Assembly (NCBI GenBank): GCA_011800805.1
Contig: MPNW01000048.1
Span: forward strand, 730,101 to 794,100
Source of the DNA: Hirudo medicinalis
Lineage: Eukaryota; Annelida; Clitellata; Hirudinida; Hirudinidae
Direction: 5' to 3'
Length of the DNA stretch: 64,000 nucleotides
Shown: positions 50,101 to 63,260 of the stretch, in pieces
Layout of the letters: every line of letters starts with the position of its first letter
How positions within the stretch are numbered: position 1 is the stretch's first letter
The notes under the pieces: generated by a model
What the model was told of the DNA's origin: nothing
Database searches by the model: none
What the model saw: the letters and a program-made list of their open reading frames with translations, nothing else
Made by a program: the position numbers and the translations under genes

Positions 50101-51304
50101 AATTTGAAAAGTAGGGTGCCCATGTGAAAATGACAATATCTTCTAAAATATGGGTCATATCTAACCAATATTTTAGCCGATCTTTTGAGTGTCTTATGTA
50201 TCCAAACGGGATGTGACGCCACTTTTTACTCGATCTACCATTCTATAGCGCCCCTACCCGAGGGCGCTCCCTGGCTGTGCAGACTGGGTTTTTTTGAGAT
50301 ACTTTTGCGGGAAGGCTTTTTTGAGTAAATTTGATCTGACCCAAGAATAAATTTTCAGCGATTGTTTCTAAAAATTACTAGCATAGAGAACATTCCATGA
50401 TTCCAACTTAATTTGATAACAATTCATGCTCCATTAACATTGCCATTGCTCATAAATTTGATATTAATTAAGTATTAACTGATAAAACGTAACATCAGGG
50501 AAGACCTGCGTAGACTGAACTACTTGACCATGTGCATAAAGGAGGCTTTAAGAAATCATTGTCCTATACACATTATAGAGAGGGAGTTATATCATCCTTT
50601 ATCCATTGATGGCCTAGAACTTCCAGAAGGATCGATTATTTCCGTTCACATATATGCTCTACATCACAACCCCACAGTCTGGAACGATCCAATGGTATTT
50701 GTTCTTAAAATTAATTAAGCATCCTTAACACGTGATGCAAAATTGCATATATAAATAGCAAAATAGAGCATATGGCAAGCTTTAATAAGTTTTAACTGGG
50801 CTATTACAATGATTTTATTTGTGATTTAGGAATATATTCCAGAAAGATTCAGCCAAGAAAACATATCAGAATATGACCATTTCGCTTTTGTGCCATTTTC
50901 TGCAGGTCCAAGGTATGTGGTATGGTTTTAGATTGTTCAGCTGCCCAGAACTCAAAAACGTAGTTAAATAAAATATTGTAGTTAATTGTGATAATTAATA
51001 GATTTTGTTTCAGCTAGGTACTTGTTTACGAATGATATTTACGTATTTATGTTTCAGAAATTGCATTGGCCAAAATTTTGCCTTGGATGAAATTAAATTG
51101 GTGGTTGCAAGAACTTTGAGAAGGCAGTATTATTAGTTATTATTAATTAAATAGTAATTGGATGTGTCTAGGTAATATTTTTTATTTCCTTTTGTAATAT
51201 TTAGGTTCACATTGTCTTCCGACCCAGACCAAAGAACACTGCACAAGATGGGACTCGTCATGAAGACAGAAAATGGTATGTACATGAAGCTCTCCAAACG
51301 CTGA
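47169..51304 (+). CDS. cytochrome P450 C (CYP4-like)
   Basis: Membrane-bound monooxygenase, 506 aa. Exons: 47169-47336, 47411-47561, 47760-47938, 47997-48121, 48230-48292, 48729-48855, 48952-49084, 49190-49319, 50499-50694, 50830-50912, 51058-51123, 51205-51304. The order of exons and their phases equals A and B. Motifs: anchor about 6-24, [23 protein letters not shown]-helix FAGHDTT (314-320), KEALR, heme loop FSAGPRNCIG with Cys454. The position of the CYP4 heme-linking Glu is Ala315. The start was chosen at 47169 because the later ATG at 47197 is out of frame. Exon 5 ends at a GTCGGT donor, supported by the 63-base length shared with A and B. The intron after 51123 begins GCAGTA. Intron 8 carries a 988-base foldback element. 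Confidence 0.93.
49355..50342. mobile_element. 988-bp foldback (long inverted repeat) element
   Basis: Begins gggtcagatcaaat and ends atttgatctgaccc. The arms are several hundred bases each and pair over most of their length, for example ccgaaaatcggcca on both sides. Direct repeats aaga flank it (49351-49354 and 50343-50346). The right arm has an L2-tail-like insert absent from the left. Non-coding; it sits in intron 8 of P450 C. Confidence 0.85.
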
Positions 51305-53436
51305 TGATGTCAAATCATCCACTTTAACAATTTAAGTTATAGTACAAAATTTGCAAACTTTACAAAATCAAAAACTATGGGTCTTAAGGTGATTTGGATT
51401 GTAGCGACATCAATTCCTCAAGTAGCGGGGCAAACGAAAAACGACTTGAATTTAATGCCAAATGATTATAATTAATTGTTGGAAGTAACCATTTGCCAAT
51501 GAAATATGATTTGACCTGGAGGGGCTTTCAGATAACAAAAACCTGTTTAATTAATTTATTGAATAAATCAATGCAACCTTTAATAATAACCGTAACTCAT
51601 TGCAATATTGATAACGTAGAGAAAGGATATTTAGGCATCTGTCTCAACATCTTCATCCCTGGCACTTAATTTCCTTAACCACTCAAAGCCATTGGCTGGG
51701 AAACTTGATTTATAATTTGATGCCATTCAATGCATTGTTTCATAGCCTTCATAACAAAATTGAAACATATTTCAACCAATAACAATGTAAAAAACAAACT
51801 GACCAACTATTTAATCTCTTTGACATAGGCACTTCATCAGGTACTTAAAATAATGTCAATAAACACTGAGAATGTTTAAATGTTTCATCTGTGAAATAAT
51901 CACACCTCCATGATGGAAATGTACATCTGCATATCAAAATAAATATTTCCATATATCTGCGGAGCAAATGTGATTACGAAACCATACTTCTGGAGATTCT
52001 GATGGGAAAAATTGGATTAGAGAGACTCATTTTCTTCCAATTCAAAGATTTCCGAAGTGACAACTGTTTTAATAGCTTTGTCATTAGTTGCATTAGCTAT
52101 TTCGTAAGTTGCTGGATAATATGAAATTGCATTATTATTTGATGATGACAATAGCTTTCATGAAACAAAAACTCACAACACTTTTTTCTGATTGTGACTA
52201 TGAACTGCTTTCAAATATATGTATATATATATTTATGTATTATCGAAACTAATGAACTCAAATAATAAAATATAACCTAATTATACTTTGTCAAATTAGT
52301 CCCACTCTCCAAACCAGTTGACCAAACTCCGAAAAAAATGACTGTTTTTCTGGTCCACGATTTTTCAATAAATTGTGCACATGCAAGTTCACGTTAGTGC
52401 TTTAAAGGATAATTTATTTGATTATCTTCGGGTTCATTTCTATAAAACAACAATAACTGAGAAAATTGGCAGACAGTCGGCAAAACTAGTCCACAACATG
52501 TATTTATCAGTTAGCTACACCGCCGGTTATCAAACAGGTTCGTACAAGGACCCTTATATGGACCTTCCGTTTCATGCAATCTGGGCATGTCATCTGTCAA
52601 TATTCTCTAATAATATTATTCTCATTATTCCACCTAACCGAACTTCCGAATTCTCAATAAAAAATTTAATACTCAGATTTGTAACAGCTTGCCCAGGATT
52701 TACATGTGCACTGTGCAGCGAATGATTGTAAGCTACTAAAACGCATTTATCAATTTAACCTTTCAATCTTAAGTTTTCTATATAAGGATACTTGCCTTGC
52801 TATTCTAATTAGCTGGTTGTCATTGTAAATATACAACACACTGTATACAGTAGTTAAGTGCAGGCTTTGACTTTAACTTGTGTTTGTTCAGTCTTTGTAA
52901 TCTCCATAAACCACTTAAACAGTACGAGAGGTTATTGCATGAAGCAACGACTAAGCTTTCAGTGAACCTCAATGAGAATTCAAGATGTAAGACTGTGGTC
53001 TGGTTTATGTAGAGTTGGAGATATGATTTATATTGTGGAGTTGTAATAAGTCCACCAATGAAAAGTTAACAAATGTTGCATCAGTAATAATCTTTATTGA
53101 AATAATAAGTTCATTATTAGACTAGTAATCCAAATAATATTTTTCATTAAAGCAACTTATTCAACATTTTTATTGTGAACATGCAAACCACTGACAACTT
53201 AAAGGGGACAAAAGATTAATGAAAGAACAGTACAAAGTGCAAATAACAAACCAATGTGATAACTAAATTTTGTTAAAGTGTTCATGTTCCTCACTAAACC
53301 ACAGATTAATAGACATAAACAATGTCAACAAAACAATGCATCTTAACACAAGACAAATGCAAATATTTCCTTTTTTCAAAATTATGAAAACTGTGTAATT
53401 TAATATAAAGTCAAGATAAAAACAACATCAACTCAA
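51305..53436. other. intergenic, one doubtful ORF
   Basis: A 116-codon plus-strand frame at 52375-52725 has no recognised motif and no ATG context of note; I do not call it a gene. The rest is A/T-rich and shows nothing. The 3' UTRs of P450 C and ZMYND10 converge here. Confidence 0.5.
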
Positions 53437-54768
53437 TCACTTTGACTTACTGACAGGTTGCATCAAATCACAGAGATTTTTGTGCTTGGACCAATGTTTC
53501 ACTTGGCATTCTCTTCTACAGTACCATTCGTTCTGACAACGTGAGCACCTTTTTGTGGCAGCATCACCACAAAATACACATTTGGGAGGCTCCTCAATGA
53601 AATTCTCAAGATTATCAAAGCTGTATGTTTCACTGAGATTCTTGGCTAAGGCCTGGAACTCTTCACTGGAGGTGTTAAAATATGTGCACTTCTGATGCTC
53701 AGCTATCTTGTCCCACTTTCCCTTGTGTTTTCTCATGCAGGATTCTTTAATTTCAGGAAGTTGTTCCAAGATCAAAGCACTTTTTGGTTGTTCAGGCTCA
53801 TAGAAACTCAACTGGTCCAAAAATCTCTGCATTTCAATCAAAATTGGCATTTGATCCAAAAGGAAGTCATTCAAATGTGGTCTCAACCTCAGCAAAGCAC
53901 TTTTTCTGAAACTATTGAAGTCATAGTTGTTTCTGGTTTCTGTAATCAATAGTTGGAAAAGAGCAATCCAAACTTGTCCTTCAATTTTAGTGAGCTTGTG
54001 AAATTCTGGATGATCACTTTTTAACCAGTTTGCACCATCATATTTCCTTTGACTTTTTCCATGGTTGCAAACCCATGGTGGATTTTCAATCAACTCTACC
54101 AACAATATGGGGACATCCAAAATATCAAGAACCCTTTTTGTAAATGAAAGTGACAACACTTTCATATTATCTATCATAAATCTAAGGATGGCCAATGACT
54201 TCACATCAATTGCAAAGTTAAGTTTTTCGTGTTGTTTTTTTAACTCCTCAACTGATGACAATTGCAAGTTTTTCAGATTTTCACTAGAATCCTTGTCAGC
54301 ATCTTCACAATAGTGGCCTTTTCCAAGCAATTTTGTCAGTTTTCCATAGCAATAATCGACTAAATCAAGAGCCAGATCATTAAGAGTTTCACATGAACTT
54401 TGATGGAATAAAACAGTTTCCAATAAATTGACGACAGTAACTTCATGATGAAGAATAAAATAGAATGGAAATACAACCTCCCTGTCTTCAATAGAATTGA
54501 TTATTTTCGGAAATATTTTACATTTCCATATTTCTGTTGTTATGGCATCGTACACAAGAACTGGAATCTTCTCGTAGGTAATAAGAAATTCTTTCACAAA
54601 CTCATCTTCGTTTTGAAAGGCATTACAAAGCGCCTGCATGTTCAATTTTTCCACATACTCATGCTGTTGGAGCCACTTTCTAGAACCAACGTCTGTCAAA
54701 TCAAACGTTTCCAAGGATAGCACATAAGCTTCGGCTTCAGAAGCATATAAAACCGGAGTCTTGCTCAT
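53437..54768 (-). CDS. ZMYND10: ZMYND10, dynein-arm assembly factor, intronless
   Basis: 443 aa in one exon, close to the size of human ZMYND10 (440 aa). The long helical N-terminal part includes the conserved WLQQHEYVEKLNMQA segment and NPPWVCNHGKSQRKYDG. The C-terminus (about 396-434) is a MYND zinc finger with Cys-x2-Cys pairs (CVFCG, CSRCQNEWYC) and the closing HKNLC. In animals it acts in the cytoplasm of ciliated cells as an HSP90-linked co-chaperone for axonemal dynein arms. Its presence implies motile cilia. It is unusual in this window for having no intron; retroposition or intron loss are both possible. The frame is intact. Confidence 0.93.
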   Translation of the reverse strand: MSKTPVLYASEAEAYVLSLETFDLTDVGSRKWLQQHEYVEKLNMQALCNAFQNEDEFVKEFLITYEKIPVLVYDAITTEIWKCKIFPKIINSIEDREVVFPFYFILHHEVTVVNLLETVLFHQSSCETLNDLALDLVDYCYGKLTKLLGKGHYCEDADKDSSENLKNLQLSSVEELKKQHEKLNFAIDVKSLAILRFMIDNMKVLSLSFTKRVLDILDVPILLVELIENPPWVCNHGKSQRKYDGANWLKSDHPEFHKLTKIEGQVWIALFQLLITETRNNYDFNSFRKSALLRLRPHLNDFLLDQMPILIEMQRFLDQLSFYEPEQPKSALILEQLPEIKESCMRKHKGKWDKIAEHQKCTYFNTSSEEFQALAKNLSETYSFDNLENFIEEPPKCVFCGDAATKRCSRCQNEWYCRRECQVKHWSKHKNLCDLMQPVSKSK

Positions 54769-55778
54769 ACTAAAAAACGAACGAAACTTATCGACACTTG
54801 GCGTCCCTAGAAACAGCTTAGTTTAGAAAATTAAAATCTAATATAATATAAAGTGCGTGCATTGTGACAAAAATGAAATTAAAAATTAATATTTTAGATT
54901 GCTTAATAAAATATAAAAATGCAAAAATTATTTAATTATAATTAAGCATTAACTTAAATGCATTGATTTTTAGTTATGACATTTCATAAGAACAGATCAA
55001 TTTCGAACAACATAAATGTACTTATTAAATTTTATTTTAGAAATGCTCTCAATATTTTAACACTTTCATTATGAATTTAACAGCAGCGACTGAGGATACC
55101 TACAGTTGCCAGTAATCAGCCGCTATGACAATAATTTGTGTAGTTTTTATCTAAGCTTTGTAAGTCGATTGCGGGCGGTTATGGGTACACTTTTTCAAGC
55201 CATTATTTATTTGCTTAACCCGACATGATATTTCGCATTTCTTCTAACACTTACGCTGGGGCAGGGCTAGGCCGACAGAAATTTCGTGCCCCTAAGCTCA
55301 GCATCTACGGGCCCCCATGTGTTATGTCAATTTGGTAATGGGCAGGGGATACATTTTTGAATGAAGCACACGAATGGATCATATGCTCTTGATGGACTTT
55401 TTGAGCAGATATCAGATATGACCGATGCGACTTTGAATGTCACTTTGAATGCTTGCATGGAGTTCTGAAAGCAACAATTTAAAACATGCCTTGGCATTAA
55501 TGCAATGTAGAATGTTCCTTCTCGTGCCCTTCAGTTGTACCTGTTCAGTGGGGACCGATAGAGGAACAAATCGAAGCTATCTCCGTTCAAAGCTACACAT
55601 CATTACCTTTGTCTAGTTCGATTAGTGGTAATTACGCGCGGCTAATGCAGTCGGATTCAATATGAAGGTGAGTGACGCTATAAATTGATTCAGCAGCCTT
55701 TTGGTTCGAACTCGAATTCTCTCTCACTGATGGCAAATGACGATTTCAAAGATGGCAAATTTGAATTTATAAATTACT
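54769..55778. other. intergenic between ZMYND10 and ITPR
   Basis: Divergent genes on either side, so both promoters should be here. Contains the plus-oriented repeat at 55255-55350. At 55661 an ATGAAG runs directly into a GTGAGT-like donor and could be an untranslated first ITPR exon, but this is not supported further. Confidence 0.45.
55255..55350 (+). repeat. interspersed repeat, copy of 13846-13985
   Basis: Shares gccgacagaaat, gggcccc and tatgtcaatttggtaatgg with the reverse complement of 13846-13985. Confidence 0.5.
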
Positions 55779-58700
55779 ATGGGGGAAAAGTTGGGTCCTT
55801 CATCAGCGTTGCATATTGGTGACGTTGTTTCATTATTTGGAGAGGATTCTGTTTGTGGATTTCTCTCAACACTTGGGTGATTCTTTGGCTTATTAAGAAC
55901 TTAGGGATAATTTATTGTTAACCACTTCGTCTTTTAGGCTAGTCGACGATAGATGTGTCTTGAGGCCTCAGAGCTGTTCAATAGATAGCGTTCCAGTAAA
56001 GTTTAGAGGCATGCCATATAATTACTCATTCAATTAATAAAATCGTTACTTTAATAATCTTATTATTAATTGATATAAAGAAGGTGATGCTTCTGATAAC
56101 TCTTTAATAATAGTGCTAATATTTTGTTCTGTTTACCTTCTCCTTTCAGACTACTTATTCAGAATATGTCCGATCAATCGATACTCTGCTCAGAGCCAGT
56201 TTTGGAAAGCAGTCAAAGAAAGCAAATCTAAAAGGACTGATGCAACTATCCTTAAAAAACTCCAGGTATGACTAATGAACTTTAATTGTTATGATAATAT
56301 CACACAACAAATTTTGATTAGGAATCAAGTGATCGGTTGTTAGAGAAATAAAAGGGTGGTTTCTTGTATAATAATCTTAAAATAAAGCTTATTATAATAT
56401 TCTAACATTAACTATTTTTAACCAGAAAGCTGCGGAACAAGAGAAGAAGCAAAATGAACAAGAGACCAACAAGTTATTTGGAACTATTATTCAGTATGGA
56501 ACTGTTGTGCAAGTCAGTTTTTCATATTTTCTCAATGATTAAATGGTGTTTTGATAATATTCAAGGTATCATTTTATTAAATTTTAATTACTTAAATTAA
56601 TGAAATTTTTAAATTTTAACACGATTTTAGAAATGACTATGGTTAATTACGACATGCGCACTTCAGGGACATCATTGGAGGAGTACTTCTTACCTCCCCC
56701 TCTGTTTCCAATTAAGTGCCCTTATGCACATGAGATGCGTTCAGGGCATGGGTTGCGTTCCTGCATGAGGCGGTTTGTTTATTTGATTAAAGTCCCTTGC
56801 ATAACTTGCCTGCGGAGGTAATAGCAATATAATAATAGTAATAGTAATATATCGCAACCCAACCTGCACCGCCAGGGAGATGCTTTGGGTAAGGGCGCAG
56901 GTAGAGCGATTAAAAAGTGCCTTCGCATCTTATTCTTATGAGGTACTCAAAGATCGCCTAAATACAAATAAATATGAAATGCATGTATGGATGTCATCCC
57001 TATGGTCTACATCGTTTTATTGTTGTCAAATATCAAATACAGTTCGTTAATAACGGATTTTTTTGAGTAATTTTATTCAACCAAGCACCGCAATAATAGA
57101 CACCAAAGCAACACAAGAAGCCAAATAAAATAACTCAAGGGTCAGCCTTAAGGAAATGCACGCTTCCGCTGTCAGACTGACCCTCATTAACACGTTACAA
57201 GTAGGCACCGTAAGAACAAAAGTAAACAAATTAACTACTTAAAGAATACCGCGCAGTATATACAACTTGTAAGACTTTTTAAACAACAGATAAAGAATAC
57301 TGAAAGGATTTTCATTGAAAATTCATTTCAACTTGTCTTATGAGGGCAAACCCTTTCGTTTGATGCTTTTTTCTCTTGCTGGATCTAACAAAAGGAGCGT
57401 TGTTCGCTCCCTGCCTCCTTCCACGGCATATAAATGTTCATGTTATTCATGTTAATGTTTTTATTTTATGTATTTAGTTTTTTTTTTATTTACATGTCCA
57501 TTTCCTTAACTTCTTTCATTTTATCATTAAAGCATCTTTACAAAGCTTTGTCAATTTATAACCATCTTGAAATAATGTGATCCTCTGTCAGCTTCTCCAT
57601 CTGAAAAGCAACAAGTATCTCACTGTGAACAACAGATTGCCAGCTCTCCTGGAAAAGAATGCTGTGAGAGTTTCGCTGGAGTCGTCTGGAAATGAAGGAT
57701 CCTGGATTCATATTCAGCCATTTTATAAACTCAGATCCATCGGAGATAACGTTAGTTCTAAAGTTGTTATGATAGGAATTATTGTAGCATTTTACCGGCT
57801 ACCATGATGTCATGTTATTCAAACACCAAGTTACATTTTCATAATATTAATTTAGTTAATTATATTATATACCATTTTATTTTTTCAATCTCTTGATTAA
57901 TTTGCCTTCATTGGCAGATATTGAAATATGCATGTGACGCTTATGTTAACGACGAAATGTGAATGATAACGCATGATTCTTCCTGAAAACAGGTGATGCT
58001 TGGTGATAAGGTATTGCTCACTCCAGTCAATGCAGGTGTTCCACTCCATGCCAGCGCCATGGAACTCTTGGATAATCCTGGGTGCAACGAGGTTGGTATA
58101 CTTTCACGGCCAAAATGTGTTTCCCATCTAAGCATTAGGTTATTATTATATTTACACCACAATGCGATTTTTACACCACAATATTTACACAAATGCGATT
58201 TCAAGTGACATTGTTTTTACTGATACCTTTCAGCTTTTAATATAATAATGTGCAAACTGATTTTGATTTTTTTGATAAGACCTACAATGTAGTTAAATAT
58301 TTATAAATTGATTTTTGATCTTCTCTGAAACCTATTCTCACATGCTTGTTTTAACCTCTCAAAGGTGAATGCACAAAACTGTCACACCAGCTGGAAAATA
58401 CTATTATTTCTGGATCACTCAGAATATCAAAATGAAAAGTTAAAGATGGTCAGATGTTATGGGAATACAATTTCTTTTATTTAAAATTTATTTAGGTTCA
58501 AGCAATATTTGTTAGATATTTATTAGATTTATGGAATTTTCGTGTAGAAAAATAAGAAATCGTCAAAAGACGTTATTTTTTCAATTTCATCTTTTTATAT
58601 AGAAGGACTGGATAAACAATTCGCTGATCTTCAGTTGAGTTTATTAAAATTACCAGGGCGATGTTGTGAGGCTGTTTCATTCAGAGCAAGAGAAGTTCCT

Positions 58701-61700
58701 CACTGGTGATGATTATCGAAAGAAGCAACACGTCTTCCTCAGGACCACCGCAAGGAGCTCAGCTGCTGCTGCCACAAGCTCCAAGGCTCTCTGGGAAGTT
58801 GAGGTTGGTTTAAGAAAATAAATTAAACCAGATTGCCTGGAAGTCATTAAATTAAATGCTTAATTGATAATAATCTATTGGAGGATTGAGTATTTTGCGT
58901 ATCGTTGGCTACTTGTTTGTCAATTACTATATAGAATTAGTGTCGTTCGTATTTATTTTAACTGAAATTAGTAATTTAGACCTTCAGATAATCTCCATTT
59001 ACATATATTTAGGTGGTGAACTCTGACCCTTGCAGAGGTGGTGTGGGATATTGGACGAGTTTGTATCGTTTCAAACACCTTGCAAGTGAACAATATCTGT
59101 CAGTGAAGGTGTTACTTTTAATTTCATAATTTATTTAATTGTTGCAAATAAAGTAAAGATAGAAGTGAATTTGAGAGAGACATCTTAATAACGCAGCTTG
59201 ATGAGGACTTGAAGAGGAAAGTTTTGTTGGAAGCTACGTCATCTACCATACATAACCCTCCTGCACAGACATCATATCCACAACCACCTCAGCCATCAGA
59301 CGTATCATCAACCCTTGAGTCCAAATCCTCACCATCACTTTATAGTCTTGTAACAGTCTCTGATGCCAGTGATCCTGGATGTATCTTTGAATTTGACTCC
59401 ACTGCTATCATCATGGAACCTCATGTTGCCAGGTAAGCAATTACTAATTTGTCATATTTTATTTGTAAATATGCTTACAAAAATGTTACATTTCTTAATT
59501 TGAAATAATCATTAGGTCATCTTTTGTGAGACTTTTCAACATCTCCACCCAGACCTGGGTGAGGGGTACGGCCTACTCAATTGATGAGGTGGAAGACAAG
59601 CCAATTATGACCAAAGTTGGCCTCTTCCCAGAAAAGGATGATAAAGAGGCATTTGCTCTACTGCCTGTACCTGTGCAAGAGGTGAGAGATCTTGATTTTG
59701 CCACTGATGCAAGCCAGGAATTGAACAGATTCTCCTCTGATCTTGATGCAAATAGTGCCACAAATGTCGGCCGCATGTCTATCGGGTGAGTGCCTTACAG
59801 CATTCTTTCACCACATCCACTCAAAGTCCTATGGCTTATTTTTCTGACGTTTGCTTATCAGGCTGACAAACAATTTGTTGCTAGAGATTTTGTACTTTGT
59901 GGCTTATCAAGAAAATGATGGTGGAGATCCATTCGATATTGAAATGGCCTCCAGTAACAGAGAAAGACCAAAGCTACTTAGAGAGCAGTTCATACTTAAA
60001 CAAGTTTGATTTTCCATCTGAGAAATTTTAGCTAAGAATATGATTAATTTAATATAATAGTTTTAACTTAAGCAAGTATGCATTGGTATTAAATATTGAA
60101 AATTGGAAATAAACGAAATTGTTTTAAATTATTTGTTATGCTTATGAATCCGTGGTTCTACAGATTTTTAAGATACTCAAAAACATTGCAAAGACCAACT
60201 TAAACAATTTGTCTGAAGACAGCAATCCAATGAAAATGATTTGCAAACTATGTTATAGGATTCTAAACTTATCTCAAATGGATTACAGAAAAAATCAGGT
60301 GATAATTGTGGATGTTATGAGTTTATTGTTGAGCCGAGAATTTTTACACTTTAACTTTTTTGTGCAATATTATAATAATACAAGGCTATACTTAAGAATT
60401 TGTGGTCGTAGTATAGTTAGGAATAATAAGCCTCATCCAATCTTATTTTCTTTATTTATTACTCTTATTGTCAAGGAATATATTGCAAAAGAGTTTCCAT
60501 TCATGTTGACACAAATTGGATGTGATATTCTGACTGAAGAGACCATAACATCTCTCCTTAGGAACAACAGGAAGCTCTTAGAAAAACATATATCACTCGC
60601 AGAGATTGAAACTTTTGTTAATCTCGTCAGAAGCAAAAAAGATCCAAAGTTGGTCTCTTGAGACTTTTGAAATAAATTTTTAATTTCTTCCATCGACATC
60701 AAATGAATGATTTTACTTTTAACATATCAAAACATAAACTTCTGATGAAACTCATGCAAAATAAAACAAACGTGACATCATCGACTACATGTTAGATGGC
60801 TAAAATAACACTTCTCACCAGATTCTTGGATTACCTCTCAGACTTATGCGTCTCCAACAAGCAAGCTTTCCCAGCCACACAAGAGTTGATTTGTCAAGCA
60901 CTATTTAAAGCAGAGAACCAAGACATCCTCATAAGAACCATCGTCATCACCCACTGTGTGGTTGGTTTGGCCGTCATTAATAATAGTTCATTTGTAAGGC
61001 GCCGTGTGCATGGCGTCAGAGGCGCCTCTTGTCCCCATAAATATTATCACACATGTGCTATTATCATGGTCATCATAGTCTAAAATAAATCATCACATTC
61101 AGTCCTTATAGTAACCTTTGTCGTCATTGCGATAATAGTAATAACAACAATGATAGTGATAATGATAATGAAAACGATAACGATAATGATAATAATAACA
61201 TAGTAATAATAATTATAATTATATATAATATATATTATATTGTTATTATAATAATAATAATATTATTGTTATTATTAACTATATTATTAATAAAAAAATT
61301 ATTATTTGTTATTATTAATTGTCATTAAAAATGATAAATATTCATTAACAGTGAATAAATAGTACCAATTTTATGTTAACAACCACCAAACAGAATGAGA
61401 GTGAGAGCATAGACTTCTCTCCGAACGACTATTATTACGACGGCAACGGCCTCTGCAAGGAGATTGTTCTCTCGTGGAGTCAAGATGGAAAGGAGGTTCT
61501 CAGAACCATGCAGGAGTTGTCACTGGGTGCTTGCGATAACAACATTGATTGCCTTGAGTTCCTGAATTACTACAAGTAATTGTCATTAACTCTAACATGT
61601 TAATACACTTTCATTGTTCTTATCTTTTCAAATTACAAATAAACTATTTTACTTGAATTATACTGGTGAGTTATGATGATAATCATCTTTATTATTTGAA

Positions 61701-63225
61701 TTCCAACATTTGGAGATATTTTTTAAATTGTCATAATTTCAATAAGCTTTTAAACTCAAGAACATTTAAGGATGTTTTTCAGAGTTTAAGACAAATGTCA
61801 ATATCATGCAAATAAGATTAGTGACTAATTCAAATATTTACCCATGTATAAGACGCACTTTTATTCGAAAAATTTAGGGTCTAAAAATTGGAAGGTCTTA
61901 TAGAGGTTGTGGATTCTTTTTACTTCTACTTCCGCTTGTTATTTCAAATAAAAGCAGCAACGTTCTTGACCTGCTCTTGTATGATGATCCACTACCAATT
62001 TCAACGATTGAAATAACTTGCCCGCTTGCCTCATCTGACCACAACATCATCACTTTCCGCCTGAATAGTACAACTCCAGATACGTCTGTTTCGTCGCATG
62101 GATACTATGATTTCAACAGGGCGGACTACATTAGCTTAAATAACTTCTTATCTGGGATCAATTGGAATCAAGCTTTTCAGAGCTGTTTTTCAGTTGAGGA
62201 GTGTTGGTCAAATTTTATCTTGTGTCTCAAAGAGGGTATCAAACTGTATGTTCCTTTGTCTTCAAGAGTTCCTCAAGTATGAGAAGACTCCCAAATGATA
62301 CAATACTACAGAAAAAACATTACAAAATCAAACTCAAATAATGAGTGGAAATCTTATCCTGATCTTCAGAGAAAAACCAAATATACTAAGTTTTCAAAAA
62401 ATGCAGCAATCAACTCGCTGCTTATCGTGCCAAGATTGAAAAAAAAATCTTATTAGCAAGTATAACTTAGGCAGCTTCTGCAGATGTGTTAATAGAAAGC
62501 TTTATTTGTCACTCATCGATTGGGGAAATAATAAAACATGATGGAAGTATGACTTCAAACTCACTGGAAATTGCTGACACATTCAACACCTACTTCTCCA
62601 GCGTTTTTACAGCTGACGATGGAATTTCATATTAATTTTACGAACCATTCATCACCTAGAGGTCATCAATTTAAACTAACGTCAAACTTTTGTGCAACAG
62701 ATAACACCAAATAATATTTCAATAATCGAATAACTTTGGAATAATCTACCTAACAGCATCGTCTCAGCCAGTACATACACATACATACATGTATAGTCGA
62801 TTCACCTCCCTCCTCAATGATTATGACTTTTCACCATTTCTCCTTTTCAATCGATTGCACCTCTAGTTTCATTTCTCAATTTTTTGCTAGTTTGATAGGA
62901 AGCAGGTAAGAGGCTTCTGACCTCTGTTCACTTATTAAATAAATATGATATTATATATGATGACGTGAGCGTCTTAAACATGGGGAAATACGATTGATTA
63001 AAAATGATTGGAAAATTAGATTCCAGGTTTAATTAAAATTTTATTCTATTCTTAGACACCAATTGGATTTATTTGCAAACATGTGCATGGATCGTCAGTA
63101 TCTTGCCATCAACCACTTCTCATCAAGTCTGGATCATGACCTCCTCTTGAAGTTATTCCCATCTTCGTTACAATTTCATCGCAACCAACATTACGTAACA
63201 TTCACAGTTATGTCATCATCAATCG

Positions 63226-63260
<35 letters not shown>

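Noticed and set aside
52375..52725. 116-codon plus-strand frame downstream of P450 C
   Set aside because: No family motif and no splice or start context; codon make-up looks random.
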